Assembly (NCBI RefSeq): GCF_011039135.1
Contig: NZ_JAAKEJ010000001.1
Span: 310,001-374,000 of the forward strand
Length of the DNA stretch: 64,000 nt
From: Desulfovibrio sp. ZJ209
GTDB lineage: Bacteria; Desulfobacterota; Desulfovibrionia; Desulfovibrionales; Desulfovibrionaceae
Reading direction: 5' to 3'
The translations under genes were made by a program, and so were the position numbers. A model generated the notes under the pieces. It was not told the origin of the DNA, did no database searches, and was given only the letters and a program-made list of their open reading frames with translations. Below are positions 33,724 through 51,042 of the stretch, one piece after another (position 1 is the first letter of the stretch; each line of letters opens with the position of its first letter).

Positions 33724-35010
33724 ATGGAACTTTTCATCTTTCTTTTGACGCTCTTCCTCTTCCTCGCCTTCGGCATCCCCATCTGCCTTGTGCTCGTCAT
33801 CTGCGCACTGGTGCTCATGGCGTATTCGGGATTTTTCGACCCCATCGTCATCGCCACCTCCATGCTGGACGGCGCCAACAACTATCCGCTCATGGCCATC
33901 CCCTTCTTCGTCTTCGCCGGCGAGATCATGGCGGCGGGCGGCCTCTCCCAGCGCGTGGTCCGGCTGGCCCAGCTGATGATGGGCCGGGTGCGCGGCGGCC
34001 TGGGCTATGCGGCCGTCGTTTCGAGCATCATCTTTGCCGGCCTCATGGGCAGTTCCGTGGGTGAGGCGGCGGCCCTCGGTTCCCTGCTGCTCCCGATGAT
34101 GAAGGAAGTGGGCTACAAACCGGGCCGCGCGGGCGCCATCATTTCCTCGGGCGCCATCCTGGGGCCCATCATCCCGCCCTCCACCAACTTCATCCTTCTG
34201 GGCGCGACCGTGGGCGGCCTGTCCATCACCAAGCTGTTCATGATCGGCCTCTTCCCGGGCATCTTCATCGGCCTCGCGCTCATGGCCGTGTGGTTCTTCA
34301 TCGTGCGCATCGACGGCTACAACGAGACCATCAGCTTCTCGCGCCAGGAAAAGCTCAAGATCATCCTCGACTCCACCCCGGCCTTCCTTATGCCGGTTCT
34401 GCTCCTCGGCGGCATCCGCTTCGGCATCTTCACGCCCACCGAGGGCGGCGCATTTGCCTCGGTGTACGCCATCGTGGTCTGCCTGCTCTATTATCGGGAG
34501 CTGACCATCAAGCAGCTTTTGCGCGTCAGCGCCGCGGCGGCGCGCACGACCTCCGTGGTCATGCTCATCGTGGCCACGGCCTCGGCCGTGGGCTACTTCA
34601 TCACCATGGCGCAGATTCCCCAGCAGATGGGCGCGCTCTTCGAGCCGCTGATGGATTCGCCCATCCTGCTCTTGCTGTGCATCAATGTGTTCCTGTTCCT
34701 CATCGGCATGGTCATGGACCTCACGCCCAACATCCTGATCTTCGCGCCGGTGTTCTTCCCCATGATCCAGCAGGCCGGCATCGACCCCTACTACTTCGGC
34801 CTGCTCTTTATCCTTAACCTGGGCATCGGCGTCATCACGCCGCCGGTGGGCACCGTGCTCTATGTGGTCTGCGGCGTGGGCAACATCAAGATCGTGGAGC
34901 TCGTCAAGCACCTCATCCCCTTCCTCCTGGTGGAGATTGCGATGCTCTTCCTGCTCCTCTTCTTCCCCAAGCTGTCCATCGCGCCGATGAACTGGCTCAT
35001 GGGCAACTGA
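33724..35010 (+). CDS. TRAP transporter large permease 2 (DctM family)
   Basis: 428 aa, about 12 membrane segments. Signatures: MAIPFFVFAGEIMAAGG, GLMGSSVGEAAALGS, GPIIPPSTNFILLGATVGG, GIFTPTEGGAFASVYA and LNLGIGVITPPVGTVLYVV. Na+-driven symport subunit. The start follows GGGGAAGAT. The operon ends at the 35041-35067 terminator. Confidence 0.95.
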   Translation: MELFIFLLTLFLFLAFGIPICLVLVICALVLMAYSGFFDPIVIATSMLDGANNYPLMAIPFFVFAGEIMAAGGLSQRVVRLAQLMMGRVRGGLGYAAVVSSIIFAGLMGSSVGEAAALGSLLLPMMKEVGYKPGRAGAIISSGAILGPIIPPSTNFILLGATVGGLSITKLFMIGLFPGIFIGLALMAVWFFIVRIDGYNETISFSRQEKLKIILDSTPAFLMPVLLLGGIRFGIFTPTEGGAFASVYAIVVCLLYYRELTIKQLLRVSAAAARTTSVVMLIVATASAVGYFITMAQIPQQMGALFEPLMDSPILLLLCINVFLFLIGMVMDLTPNILIFAPVFFPMIQQAGIDPYYFGLLFILNLGIGVITPPVGTVLYVVCGVGNIKIVELVKHLIPFLLVEIAMLFLLLFFPKLSIAPMNWLMGN

Positions 35011-35040
35011 CGGGCCGCGAACGCGGCAAGACACTCAGGA

Positions 35041-35067
35041 CCCCGGCCCCCTTGGGCCGGGGTTTTT
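35041..35067 (+). terminator. Rho-independent terminator of TRAP operon 2
   Basis: CCCCGGCCC / GGGCCGGGG 9-bp stem with a short loop, followed by five T. Confidence 0.88.
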
Positions 35068-35177
35068 CATTGCCGCGTGTCATCCGTGGCCGTGGATAGT
35101 GTGCCAGCGGCACATGTCTTGCCATCCTGCGGTTTTTCCTCCATGCTGCGCACACCCCGAAACCAGCAGGAGCATCC

Positions 35178-36536
35178 ATGCCTTCATCTTCCTTTGCCGT
35201 GGTGGGCGCCGGCCTTGCGGGCTGCGAGTGCGCCCTGCAGCTGGCGCGGGCCGGCCATAGCGTGACGCTCTTTGAGCAGAAGCCGCTCTTCCGATCGCCG
35301 GCGCATGTGAGCGACGATTTTGCGGAGCTCGTGTGCTCCAATTCCCTGCGCTCGGACGAGCGCACTTCCGGCGTGGGCCTGCTCAAGGCCGAGATGCGCG
35401 CCCTTGGCAGCGCCTTCATGGCAGCGGCCGATGCCTGCCGCGTGCCAGCCGGGAAGGCGCTGGCCGTGGACCGCGAGGCGTTCGCGCGCGCCATGACAGA
35501 GGCCGTGGCCGCGGAGCCTGGCATCACCGTGCGGCATGCGCGCATCGACTCCCTGGATGACGCGGAACTGGCCCGCGCGGGGAGCGCCGGCATCGTCATT
35601 GCGGCCGGCCCGCTGGCTTCCGACGGGCTTTCCGCCTCGCTCGCCGGGGTCATCGGCGGGGAGCACTGCTATTTTTACGATGCCATCGCGCCCATCGTCT
35701 GGACGCATTCGCTCGACATGTCGGTGGTGTTCCGCGCCTCGCGCTACGGGGCGGAGAACGGGGAGCCGGAGGGGGAGGGGGATTACCTCAACTGCCCCAT
35801 GAACCGCGAGGAGTATGAGGCCTTCTTTGCCGCGCTCAGCGAGGGGCGCGTCATGGAGGCCCGGGATTTCGAGAAGGAAGTGCATTTTGAAGGCTGCATG
35901 CCGCTGGAGGCGCTGGCACAGCGCGGCCCGCGCACACTGACCTTCGGGCCGCTCAAGCCCGTGGGCTTTGTGGACCCGCGCACCGGGCGGCGCCCCTGGG
36001 CCGTGCTCCAGCTCAGGGCCGAGAACGCCAATGCCGAGACCTGTAACCTCGTGGGCTGCCAGACCAAGCTACTCCAGGGGGAGCAGGAGCGCATCTTCCG
36101 GCTCGTGCCCGGCATGGAGCGGGCCGAGTTCGCGCGCTTCGGCAGCATGCACCGCAATACCTATGTCAACGCCCCGCAGGCGCTCACGCCGGGTCTGGAG
36201 CTCAAAAACCGGCCCGGCGTCTATCTGGCCGGCCAGATTTCGGGCGTGGAGGGCTATGTGGAGTCCGCAGGCAGCGGCCTGTGGCTCGGGCTTCTGCTGG
36301 CGGCGCGCGCCCACGGGCGCGAACTTCCGGCGCCGCCCAAGGAAACGGCGCTCGGCGCCCTGCTCGGGCATCTCCAGCGGCCGGAAAAACGCTTCCAGCC
36401 GTCCAACGTGCATTTCGGCCTCATGCCGAGGCTGGACGAACGCGCCCGCAAAAAGGAGCGCAAGGCGCTCTATGCCGCCCGCGCCGAAGCGGCCTTTGCC
36501 GGCTGGCTGGCGACCAGCGGCCTTGGCGGGCATTAA
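35178..36536 (+). CDS. trmFO: Methylenetetrahydrofolate-tRNA (uracil-5-)-methyltransferase TrmFO
   Basis: 452 aa. Forms m5U54 in the tRNA T-loop using methylene-THF and FAD. N-terminal FAD motif FAVVGAGLAGCECALQLARAG; family motifs ELVCSNSLRSDE, GLLKAEMR, CYFYDAIAPIV, YLNCPMNREEYEAF, RPWAVLQLRAENA and AGQISGVEGYVESAGSGLW. Cys residues in CPM and in the LVCSNS segment are present. AGGAG precedes the ATG. A methyltransferase gene follows 18 bases downstream. With ThyX, the genome carries two flavin/folate uracil methylators. Confidence 0.96.
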   Translation: MPSSSFAVVGAGLAGCECALQLARAGHSVTLFEQKPLFRSPAHVSDDFAELVCSNSLRSDERTSGVGLLKAEMRALGSAFMAAADACRVPAGKALAVDREAFARAMTEAVAAEPGITVRHARIDSLDDAELARAGSAGIVIAAGPLASDGLSASLAGVIGGEHCYFYDAIAPIVWTHSLDMSVVFRASRYGAENGEPEGEGDYLNCPMNREEYEAFFAALSEGRVMEARDFEKEVHFEGCMPLEALAQRGPRTLTFGPLKPVGFVDPRTGRRPWAVLQLRAENANAETCNLVGCQTKLLQGEQERIFRLVPGMERAEFARFGSMHRNTYVNAPQALTPGLELKNRPGVYLAGQISGVEGYVESAGSGLWLGLLLAARAHGRELPAPPKETALGALLGHLQRPEKRFQPSNVHFGLMPRLDERARKKERKALYAARAEAAFAGWLATSGLGGH

Positions 36537-36554
36537 AGCTGCCGGGAGTGGGGC

Positions 36555-37298
36555 ATGGAATGGAACGCGAATCTCTATGAGAACAACCACGGCTTTGTGG
36601 CGGAATATGGCAAGGGACTCTTGGAATTTGTCACGCCTGACCCGCAACAGGCCATCCTCGATCTCGGCTGCGGCACAGGCACGCTGACCGGCGAGCTCGC
36701 CCTGCGCGCCGGCCGCGTAATCGGCATCGACGCCTCGCCGGAAATGATCGATGCCGCAAGGCGGTCTTTCCCGCAGATTGAGTTCCGGGTGGCGGACGCG
36801 CTGGAACTTCCATTTGCGGCCGAGTTCGATATGGTCTTTTCCAATGCGGTCTTCCACTGGCTGCCCGACCATGACCGTCTGCTGAAAAACATCCGCCGGG
36901 CATTGAAGCCGGGGGGCCGTCTTGTCTGCGAGTTTGGCGCCCGGGGCAATGTGACGGCCATTGAAGACGCCTTCGCCCGCGCCTGTGAGGAACAGGGCCT
37001 CCGCTATGCAAGCCGGTTCACCTTCCCCGAGGCGGATGCCTTTGCGCGGCTGCTTCGGGATAACCATTTCACGCCCGAACTCGTTGTGACGTACGACAGG
37101 CCGACGGTTTTGCGGAACGGGGAGCAGGGCCTGCGCCACTGGCTGCGCCAGTTTTTCGCCGCCGAATTGCAGCCGCTGCCCGAAACCATGCAGCAAGCGC
37201 TCCTGAGCCGCGTGGAAGAACTGGCGCGCCCGCGCCTCTGGAACGGCCAGGCCTGGGTGGCCGATTATCGCCGCCTGCGGGTGGTGGCGCAGAGCTGA
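36555..37298 (+). CDS. Class I SAM-dependent methyltransferase (trans-aconitate methyltransferase-like)
   Basis: 247 aa. SAM motif I ILDLGCGTGTLTGELA, acidic strand-2 end VIGIDASPEMID, FDMVFSNAVFHWLPDHDRLL and LKPGGRLVCEFGARGN. The overall pattern, including HWLPDH, resembles Tam/ubiE-type small-molecule carboxyl methyltransferases. The substrate is uncertain. GGAGTGGGG precedes the ATG. Probably co-transcribed with trmFO. Confidence 0.85.
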   Translation: MEWNANLYENNHGFVAEYGKGLLEFVTPDPQQAILDLGCGTGTLTGELALRAGRVIGIDASPEMIDAARRSFPQIEFRVADALELPFAAEFDMVFSNAVFHWLPDHDRLLKNIRRALKPGGRLVCEFGARGNVTAIEDAFARACEEQGLRYASRFTFPEADAFARLLRDNHFTPELVVTYDRPTVLRNGEQGLRHWLRQFFAAELQPLPETMQQALLSRVEELARPRLWNGQAWVADYRRLRVVAQS

Positions 37299-37333
37299 GG
37301 GGAAGTTGCCTGCCGTTTTCCGCGCAGGTTAAC

Positions 37334-37362
37334 TTGCTCTACACCTCTCTGCTGGCTACGAT
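37334..37362 (+). promoter_or_regulatory. Candidate promoter for the DUF91/DUF5655-like gene
   Basis: TTGCTC (37334-37339) and TACGAT (37357-37362) spaced by 17 bases, 27 bases before the ATG. Weak consensus. Confidence 0.35.
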
Positions 37363-37388
37363 GTTCTTTAGAAAGTGGAGGAAAGGCC

Positions 37389-38318
37389 ATGAGCGACATC
37401 AAGCTGTTCCGATTTTCCAAAAGTGGCGCGCAGGAACTCCCCGGTAGCACGGCCCCTCTGGAGAAGGGGCTGCATTCGCTCATGGAGAAAAACCTGGAGT
37501 GTTTCCTCGGTATCCGCTTCGTGGCAGGGGAATATCCCACCGGCAAGAACCACCACGGGCGCATCGACACCCTGGGCCTTGACGAGAACGGCTGCCCGGT
37601 CATCCTCGAATACAAGCGCCACACCAATGAAAATGTCATCAACCAGGGCCTCTACTATCTGGACTGGCTGCTGGACCATCGCGCGGAGTTCAAGCTGCTG
37701 GTGCTCGAACGTTACGGCAAGCAGGCGGCGGACCATATTGAATGGACTGGCACACGGGTGCTTTGTATTGCCGGCGACTTCACCAAGTTTGATTTACATG
37801 CTGTCGCGCAGATTGGCCGAAATATCGAACTTATCCGCTACAAGTTTTTTTCTGATGACCTCCTCCTTTTCGAGCTTCTTACCTCTGCGCCGTTGCAGAC
37901 CGTTTCCAAGACCCACAAATCCACTCACCATGCAGAGCCGGTGCCTCCTGATACCGAGACACCCGAGAAAGGGCCGCTCGCCAAGCAGCTTAATAATGCT
38001 TCCCCTGAGATTGCACAGCTTTGGGATGAAACGCTGGACTATATCCGTGGCTTGGGGGAGGACGTGAATATCAAGTTTCTTGGCCATCATGTTGCATGCA
38101 CACGGCTGAAAAATTTTGCCTGCCTCTGGCCGCTCAAGTCCGAAATTCTGCTCTGGCTCAAGTTGAACCCGGAGTCTATGGAACTGGAGCCGGGTTTTAC
38201 GAGGGATGTGAGCGGTGTGGGGCATTATGGCACTGGAGATCTGGAGGTGCGGCTCAAAAATGGAGCCACTCTGGCCAAGGCTCTGCCGCTCATTGAACGC
38301 GCCTATGAGGAGAGCTGA
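37389..38318 (+). CDS. DUF91 (NucS-like) plus DUF5655 domain protein
   Basis: 309 aa. The N-terminal half has a nuclease-fold core: GRIDTLGLDENGCPVILEYKR (Asp ... ExK, PD-(D/E)XK-like), then NVINQGLYYLDWLLDHRAEF. A proline-rich linker (about 175-200) leads to a C-terminal DUF5655-type domain (PEIAQLWDETLDYIRGLG, GHYGTGDLEVRLKNGATLAKA). Predicted nucleic-acid-binding or cleaving protein, activity untested. AAAGTGGAGGAAAG precedes the ATG. Stands alone before the rpoC terminator. Confidence 0.78.
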   Translation: MSDIKLFRFSKSGAQELPGSTAPLEKGLHSLMEKNLECFLGIRFVAGEYPTGKNHHGRIDTLGLDENGCPVILEYKRHTNENVINQGLYYLDWLLDHRAEFKLLVLERYGKQAADHIEWTGTRVLCIAGDFTKFDLHAVAQIGRNIELIRYKFFSDDLLLFELLTSAPLQTVSKTHKSTHHAEPVPPDTETPEKGPLAKQLNNASPEIAQLWDETLDYIRGLGEDVNIKFLGHHVACTRLKNFACLWPLKSEILLWLKLNPESMELEPGFTRDVSGVGHYGTGDLEVRLKNGATLAKALPLIERAYEES

Positions 38319-38356
38319 AAACCCGGGGCCACAAAGTTCCAGTCATCCAAAAACAG

Positions 38357-38384
38357 AAAGCCCGGCCATTACTGGCCGGGCTTT
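38357..38384. terminator. Bidirectional terminator between the DUF5655 gene and rpoC
   Basis: AAAGCCCGGCCA / TGGCCGGGCTTT, 12 perfect pairs, loop TTAC, T-rich tails on both strands. Ends the rpoBC transcript 24 bases past its stop. Confidence 0.92.
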
Positions 38385-38407
38385 TCTATCTTTTGCCCTG
38401 ACGGGCA

Positions 38408-42580
<4,173 letters not shown>

Positions 42581-42696
42581 ATATCTCTACCCTGCCTTGT
42601 GAAAGGCCCGTTGAGGGTGGTTCGACCTTTGTTTTTCGGTGTATCCCGGCGGCCGCGCGAAGGTGCCCCCCGCGCGGCCCGTTGCTTGCGGAATTT

Positions 42697-46833
<4,137 letters not shown>

Positions 46834-47223
46834 GGGTACCTCAAGAAGGTCTGGCAGTTGCGTTTGCAACGAAAAAAAGGGCCCGCGCCATTGCCGCGCC
46901 AGAAAAGCGCACTGGGGGAAACAAAATTTGAGCTGCTGCCTGCCGCGCACGGCAAAGACGACAAAAACCCATCCCCTGCCGTCCCGCAGGGCCTGGGTCA
47001 TTGCGCCGTATTTTTAAAAAGTGTTTCGTTTACAGCAGGTTACAGAAAACAGCAATTAACCCTCCCTCTTAATTCGTGAACGCAATCAAATATCCACATT
47101 TCTTTCGTTTGGCAAGTGTCGAGGGCGAAAAATTTTTTCCGCCGCAAAGGCCCGGCGGCGGCGCGTTTGCGGGCAATGGGGCACGGCGGAGCCGATTTTT
47201 TGCAGAGGCTGGCCCCTGACAGC
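46834..47223 (-). promoter_or_regulatory. rpoB leader and promoter region
   Basis: No gene is supportable in this gap. It holds an AT-rich stretch around 47000-47120, with TTGCCA followed 17 bases later by TATTTG and with TTGCTG/GTAAAC-like pairs on the minus strand. The exact promoter cannot be chosen. The implied leader is long (over 150 bases) and GC-rich near rpoB. Confidence 0.35.
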
Positions 47224-47254
47224 ATGACTCCCGGGAGAGGCCTGCCGGGAGTCA
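47224..47254. terminator. Hairpin after the GGDEF gene
   Basis: ATGACTCCCGG / CCGGGAGTCAT, 11 perfect pairs, 9-nt loop, 39 bases past the GGDEF stop. It lacks a U-tract in that direction, so read-through toward rpoB is possible. Confidence 0.5.
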
Positions 47255-47292
47255 TGATCATGCAAAAATCAGCGGCGCTGAAGCGACGCGCC

Positions 47293-48762
47293 CTACGGCT
47301 CCCAGACCTTGGCCTGGGCCTTGCCGTTGCGCTTGGCCGCATACATGGCCTGGTCGGCCTCATGGATAAGCTGCTCCAGCGGATATTCCGGGTCGCAGGC
47401 CGGGCGGATGCCGATGGACAGGCTCACGTCCGAGAGCTTGTCGAGCGAGCTGAACCAGGTGGAAAGATTGGCCTGCACCTTGGCCGCCAAGGCGGCAAGC
47501 TCGTCATCCTCAATATCGCGCGCGATGCAGACGAGGAATTCGTCGCCGCCGAGGCGCGCGAGAAAATCGTTGGGGAAGGTCTCGCGCATGACCGAGGCTA
47601 TCTTGCGCAGGGCCATGTCGCCGGTCTCGTGGCCCCAGCGGTCGTTGACGGCCTTGAAGTTGTCGAGGTCGAGGTAGAGGAGGTGGAAGACCTCCTTGTC
47701 CATCTTCTGGAAATATTCGGTGAGCGCGTGACGGTTGGCGAGGCCGGTGAGGTGGTCCTCGCTGGCGTTGCGCCGGATGGTGATCTCGAGGTTCTTTTCC
47801 GCTGTGATGTCGCTGAACACGGCAAGGCCGCCGAACACGTTGCCGAAGATGTCCCGAAGCTCGGTCTCGCGCACGCTCACGAACTTCTGCTCGCCGTCGT
47901 CCATGAAGCCGAGGCTCCCGGCCTCGTGGGTGAAGAACCAGCTCTTCCAGTCCCAGTAGTTGACGCCGATGATGTCGCTCTTGCGCTCGTGGAAGAAGTC
48001 GGCGAACTTCTGGTTCATGTGGGTGATGATGCCCTTCTCGTTATGCATGATGATGGGGAAGGGCATGGCCTCGATGAAGATCTCGATCTCCATGCTCAGG
48101 TTGAGGATATTGGTGATGTCGTGCGCCACGCCCACGGTGCCGATGATCTTGCCGTGGCGGTCGTGGATGGGCGTCTTGTAGGTGAGCAGGTGGCGCTTCT
48201 GGTCGCCGATCTTGAGGGTCTCGTTGAAGGTGCAGGTCTTGTTGGCCTTGATGACCTCGGCCTCGCTGTTGACGCAGGTCTCGTCGTGGTCGGCGCTTCC
48301 GGGGTCCACGTTCCAGATGAAGTAGTGGTCGCGCCCCTCGATCATCTTGCGCGTCTTGCCCGCGGCCTTGCAGAAGGCTTGGTTGACCTTCATGTGCAGC
48401 CCGTCGAGGGACTTGAACCAGATCATGTCGGGCATGGAGTCAATGAGCGTCTCGAGCCAGGATTTTTCGATCTGCGCGGTGTTGAGCTCCGACACCCATT
48501 CCACGAGCTTGTCGAGGCGCGCCTGCCAGAGCGGGGGGATGACCGGCAAGAGCCAGATGTCGTGATAGGCCGCGATCTCCGCCTTGTCCATGTGCTTCAC
48601 GGCATCCTGGTTGCGGCAGGCGATGACATGGCCCTTGCACTCCGCCGGGGCCTTGCCCGGGGTGAGCAGGAGCTCGGCAGCCGCCGGGTCGTCCGTCCAT
48701 GCGGCGTTCTTGGGCAGTTTCGGCTGGAAATCGAGCTCAGGATCTATATAAATCTTGATCAT
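47293..48762 (-). CDS. PAS-PAS-GGDEF diguanylate cyclase
   Basis: 489 aa, no membrane segment. N-terminal ~95 residues are of unknown type. PAS-1 covers about 100-215 (LIDSMPDMIWFKSLDGLHMK ... VGVAHDIT) and PAS-2 about 225-320 (IEAMPFPIIMHNEKGIITHM ... GGLAVFSDIT). The C-terminal GGDEF domain (SEDHLTGLANRHAL, LDLDNFKAVNDRWGH, LARLGGDEF, ADQAMYAAKRNG) makes cyclic di-GMP. The inhibitory RxxD site is not kept (FPND at that place), so product inhibition is probably absent. PAS-1 has two Cys, possibly redox-sensing. GGGAG precedes the ATG. Confidence 0.9.
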   Translation of the reverse strand: MIKIYIDPELDFQPKLPKNAAWTDDPAAAELLLTPGKAPAECKGHVIACRNQDAVKHMDKAEIAAYHDIWLLPVIPPLWQARLDKLVEWVSELNTAQIEKSWLETLIDSMPDMIWFKSLDGLHMKVNQAFCKAAGKTRKMIEGRDHYFIWNVDPGSADHDETCVNSEAEVIKANKTCTFNETLKIGDQKRHLLTYKTPIHDRHGKIIGTVGVAHDITNILNLSMEIEIFIEAMPFPIIMHNEKGIITHMNQKFADFFHERKSDIIGVNYWDWKSWFFTHEAGSLGFMDDGEQKFVSVRETELRDIFGNVFGGLAVFSDITAEKNLEITIRRNASEDHLTGLANRHALTEYFQKMDKEVFHLLYLDLDNFKAVNDRWGHETGDMALRKIASVMRETFPNDFLARLGGDEFLVCIARDIEDDELAALAAKVQANLSTWFSSLDKLSDVSLSIGIRPACDPEYPLEQLIHEADQAMYAAKRNGKAQAKVWEP

Positions 48763-48799
48763 CAGCTGCTCCCATTTCGGCTTTTGTCTTCATACTACT

Positions 48800-48827
48800 A
48801 AAATAGCCAGCATTGTAAATGCCGCAA
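48800..48827 (-). promoter_or_regulatory. Candidate promoter of the GGDEF gene
   Basis: Minus strand TTGCGG (48827-48822) and TATTTT (48805-48800), 16-base spacer, 37 bases before the ATG. Confidence 0.35.
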
Positions 48828-48905
48828 GGGCGGTCATTTTCCGGCGCGGGGGCACAGGCGGGACGAGACGCCCGGGGCTGCCAGCGGGCGTTGTCCGTGC
48901 CTGCC

Positions 48906-48935
48906 TTGACACTTTTTTAGCAGATATTAAAAATA
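48906..48935 (+). promoter_or_regulatory. Candidate promoter of the radical SAM gene
   Basis: A perfect TTGACA at 48906-48911 with AT-rich TAAAAA/AAAAAT candidates 16-17 bases on. Divergent from the GGDEF promoter. Confidence 0.4.
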
Positions 48936-48984
48936 TGAGCCTGAAGCGCGTCCGCGCCTGTCGCCACAACTCCACACCGGGGGG

Positions 48985-49881
48985 ATGATGAGAGCCTTCA
49001 CCGAACCCGCCATGCGTCCGCCGCAGGAGGCCCATTCGCTGCTTCTGCGCGCCACCCAGGGCTGCACCTATAACGACTGTCACTTCTGCTATGTCTCGCG
49101 CGGCTATCCCTTCATGGCGGTGACGCCGGAAGAGCTGGAGCGCGAGGTGCTCGTCCACAAGCCCTTTTTTCCACCGAATACGGCCGTCTATATGACGGGC
49201 TCCAACCCGCTGGCCCTGCCCGTGCGCAAGCTTAGGGAATATCTCGAGGTGCTGCGCAGGCATTTTCCGCGCTTTTCGCGGGTGAGCCTGCAGGGCCGCA
49301 TCGACGACATCACGGCCAAGAGCGACGCCGAGCTGGCGGAATTGTGCGGCCTGGGCCTCCGGCACATCTATATCGGCACGGAAAACGGCCATGACGATGT
49401 GCTCCGGCTCATGAACAAGGGCCATGACTCCGCCGAGACGGTGGAGCAATTGCTGCGCCTCGACGAAGCGGGCATGACCTACACCAATTTCTACATTCTC
49501 GGCATGGGCGGCAAGGGCATGGGCAAGGCCAGCGGCGAGGCCACGGCGCGCATGTTCAACAAGGTGCATCCGCGGCGCATCACTACCACGGGCATGACCC
49601 TCTTCGCGGGGACCCCGGTGGCCGAGATGGCGAGGCGCGGCGAGTTCACCGAGGCCTCCGAACGGGAAAAAATCGAGGAATTGCGCACCTTCCTGCAAAA
49701 CCTCGAGATCGACACCATTTATGACGGCGTCCACTACCTGAACCCGCTCAATTACCGCTTCGCCAACCGCGACGCCGCGGCCAAGGCTGAAGTGCTGGCC
49801 GACATCGACGAAACGCTGGCCTCCTGTTCCGACGAGGAGCTGGAGCGCATGGTGGACCGCCCGCGCATGCGGTCGCTCTAG
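48985..49881 (+). CDS. Radical SAM protein
   Basis: 298 aa. The cluster-binding motif is GCTYNDCHFC, a C-x4-C-x2-C spacing rather than the textbook C-x3-C-x2-C. It is followed by YVSRGYPF, a glycine-rich YMTGSNPLAL strand, VSLQGRIDDI and HIYIGTENGHDDVL (SAM site). The tail HYLNPLNYRFANRDAA is short and has no extra FeS cluster. The reaction is unknown. GGGGGG-type SD before the ATG at 48985 (a second ATG follows directly). The flavin reductase gene starts 8 bases after the stop, so the two are likely co-expressed. Confidence 0.85.
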   Translation: MMRAFTEPAMRPPQEAHSLLLRATQGCTYNDCHFCYVSRGYPFMAVTPEELEREVLVHKPFFPPNTAVYMTGSNPLALPVRKLREYLEVLRRHFPRFSRVSLQGRIDDITAKSDAELAELCGLGLRHIYIGTENGHDDVLRLMNKGHDSAETVEQLLRLDEAGMTYTNFYILGMGGKGMGKASGEATARMFNKVHPRRITTTGMTLFAGTPVAEMARRGEFTEASEREKIEELRTFLQNLEIDTIYDGVHYLNPLNYRFANRDAAAKAEVLADIDETLASCSDEELERMVDRPRMRSL

Positions 49882-49889
49882 GGGAGGGC

Positions 49890-50618
49890 ATGATGGCTGA
49901 AGACAAACAGGCACCCGCCCGGGGCGGCAGGAAATTCTCCCGGCGCAAGCTGTTCACCGTGGCCGGGGCCGTCACCGCGCTCGCCGTGGGCGGCGGCGCG
50001 CTCTACCGGCATTTTTCGTCCACTTCGCCCATCCATGTGGAGTCCTTCACCACGAAAGGCTCGGGCGAAAAGAAGAACATCCTCGTGGTCACGGGCAGCT
50101 CGCGCGAGGGCGGCAACAGCCTGCTTCTGGCGGACGCCTTCATGAAGGGCGCCCGCGAGGCCGGGCACACGGTGGACGCGTTCCACTCCGGCCTTACGCC
50201 CGTGGGCGCCTGCCAGCACTGCGACGGCTGCTGGAGCACGGGCGAGCCCTGCGTGCTGGAAGACGGCTTCGCGCAATTCTGGCCGAAGCTCGAACAGGCC
50301 GACATGCTGGTCTTTTGCAGCCCGCTCTATTGGTACAATTTCAGCGGGCACATCAAGTGCGCCATGGACAGGATGTATCCTTATTCGCGCAAGCACCGGC
50401 TCCGGGACATGAAAGTGCGGGAGGCCATGCTGCTCATGTGCGGCGAGAGCCTGTTCCCGCGCTCTTTTGCCGGGCCGGCCGAGGCCTACCGCCAGATGCT
50501 GGGCCTGAAGCGCTGGAAGGACCGTGGCCGCCTCTTCGTTACCGGCGTGCATGAATTCGGCGCCATGGAGGGGCACAAGGCGCTGGCCGTGGCAGAGCGG
50601 ATGGGGCGCGATGCGTGA
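49890..50618 (+). CDS. Tat-exported NAD(P)H-dependent FMN reductase-like protein
   Basis: 242 aa. Twin-arginine signal RKFSRRKLFTVAGAVTALAV, then a flavodoxin-like fold: NILVVTGSSREGGNSLLLAD (FMN phosphate loop), CQHCDGCW, VFCSPLYWYNFSGHIKCAMD and a C-terminal FVTGVHEFG. The family reduces flavins or quinones. Tat export implies a folded, FMN-loaded periplasmic form, which is less usual. GGGGAGGG precedes the start (49890 or 49893). Confidence 0.83.
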   Translation: MMAEDKQAPARGGRKFSRRKLFTVAGAVTALAVGGGALYRHFSSTSPIHVESFTTKGSGEKKNILVVTGSSREGGNSLLLADAFMKGAREAGHTVDAFHSGLTPVGACQHCDGCWSTGEPCVLEDGFAQFWPKLEQADMLVFCSPLYWYNFSGHIKCAMDRMYPYSRKHRLRDMKVREAMLLMCGESLFPRSFAGPAEAYRQMLGLKRWKDRGRLFVTGVHEFGAMEGHKALAVAERMGRDA

Positions 50619-50665
50619 GGAGCCAGGGAAAGAGGGCAGACAGTGATGCCCCGAATGGGCGCAAA

Positions 50666-50899
50666 TTACCTGATCATCATGGGCAGCACGGCGAGAAGCA
50701 GCGCCGTGCAGGCAACGGCGATGCCGCCGAGGCGGATGGTCAGCTTGTATTCGAGCTCGCGCAGGTCGCGCTTGGTCACAAGGGAGGAGTCAACGAGTTC
50801 GCGCAGGGCATCCGCCTGTATCCGGGCCTGAGCCTCCGGGACACCGGCGGACTTGAGTCGCTCAAAATAACTGAGGGTGTCAAAGGTCGTCGCGGGCAT
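50666..50899 (-). CDS. Small coiled-coil protein with C-terminal membrane anchor (DUF1640-like)
   Basis: 77 aa from the ATG at 50899 with CAGGAGG before it. A helical FDTLSYFERLKSAGVPEAQA and ALRELVDSSLVTKRDLRELE coiled-coil region leads to one membrane helix (GGIAVACTALLLAVLPMMI). This matches the CCDC90/DUF1640 pattern seen in many bacteria. Function unknown. Isolated, convergent to the flavin reductase gene. Confidence 0.75.
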   Translation of the reverse strand: MPATTFDTLSYFERLKSAGVPEAQARIQADALRELVDSSLVTKRDLRELEYKLTIRLGGIAVACTALLLAVLPMMIR

Positions 50900-50984
50900 G
50901 GGACCTCCTGTGCCTGTGTGAGAGAATAGACACATCACGGGGTTGCGTCAAATCCGGTCCCGAAGGGGGCCGCCCCACAAATGC

Positions 50985-51021
50985 AAAACAGGCCGTACCC
51001 CTCAGGGCGCGGCCTGTTTTT
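50985..51021. terminator. Terminator at the 3' end of the flavoprotein operon
   Basis: AAAACAGGCCG / CGGCCTGTTTT arms with T runs on both strands, 21 bases past the stop of the 51043 gene. Confidence 0.8.
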
Positions 51022-51042
51022 CTGGGCTCCATCTGCCGATGG

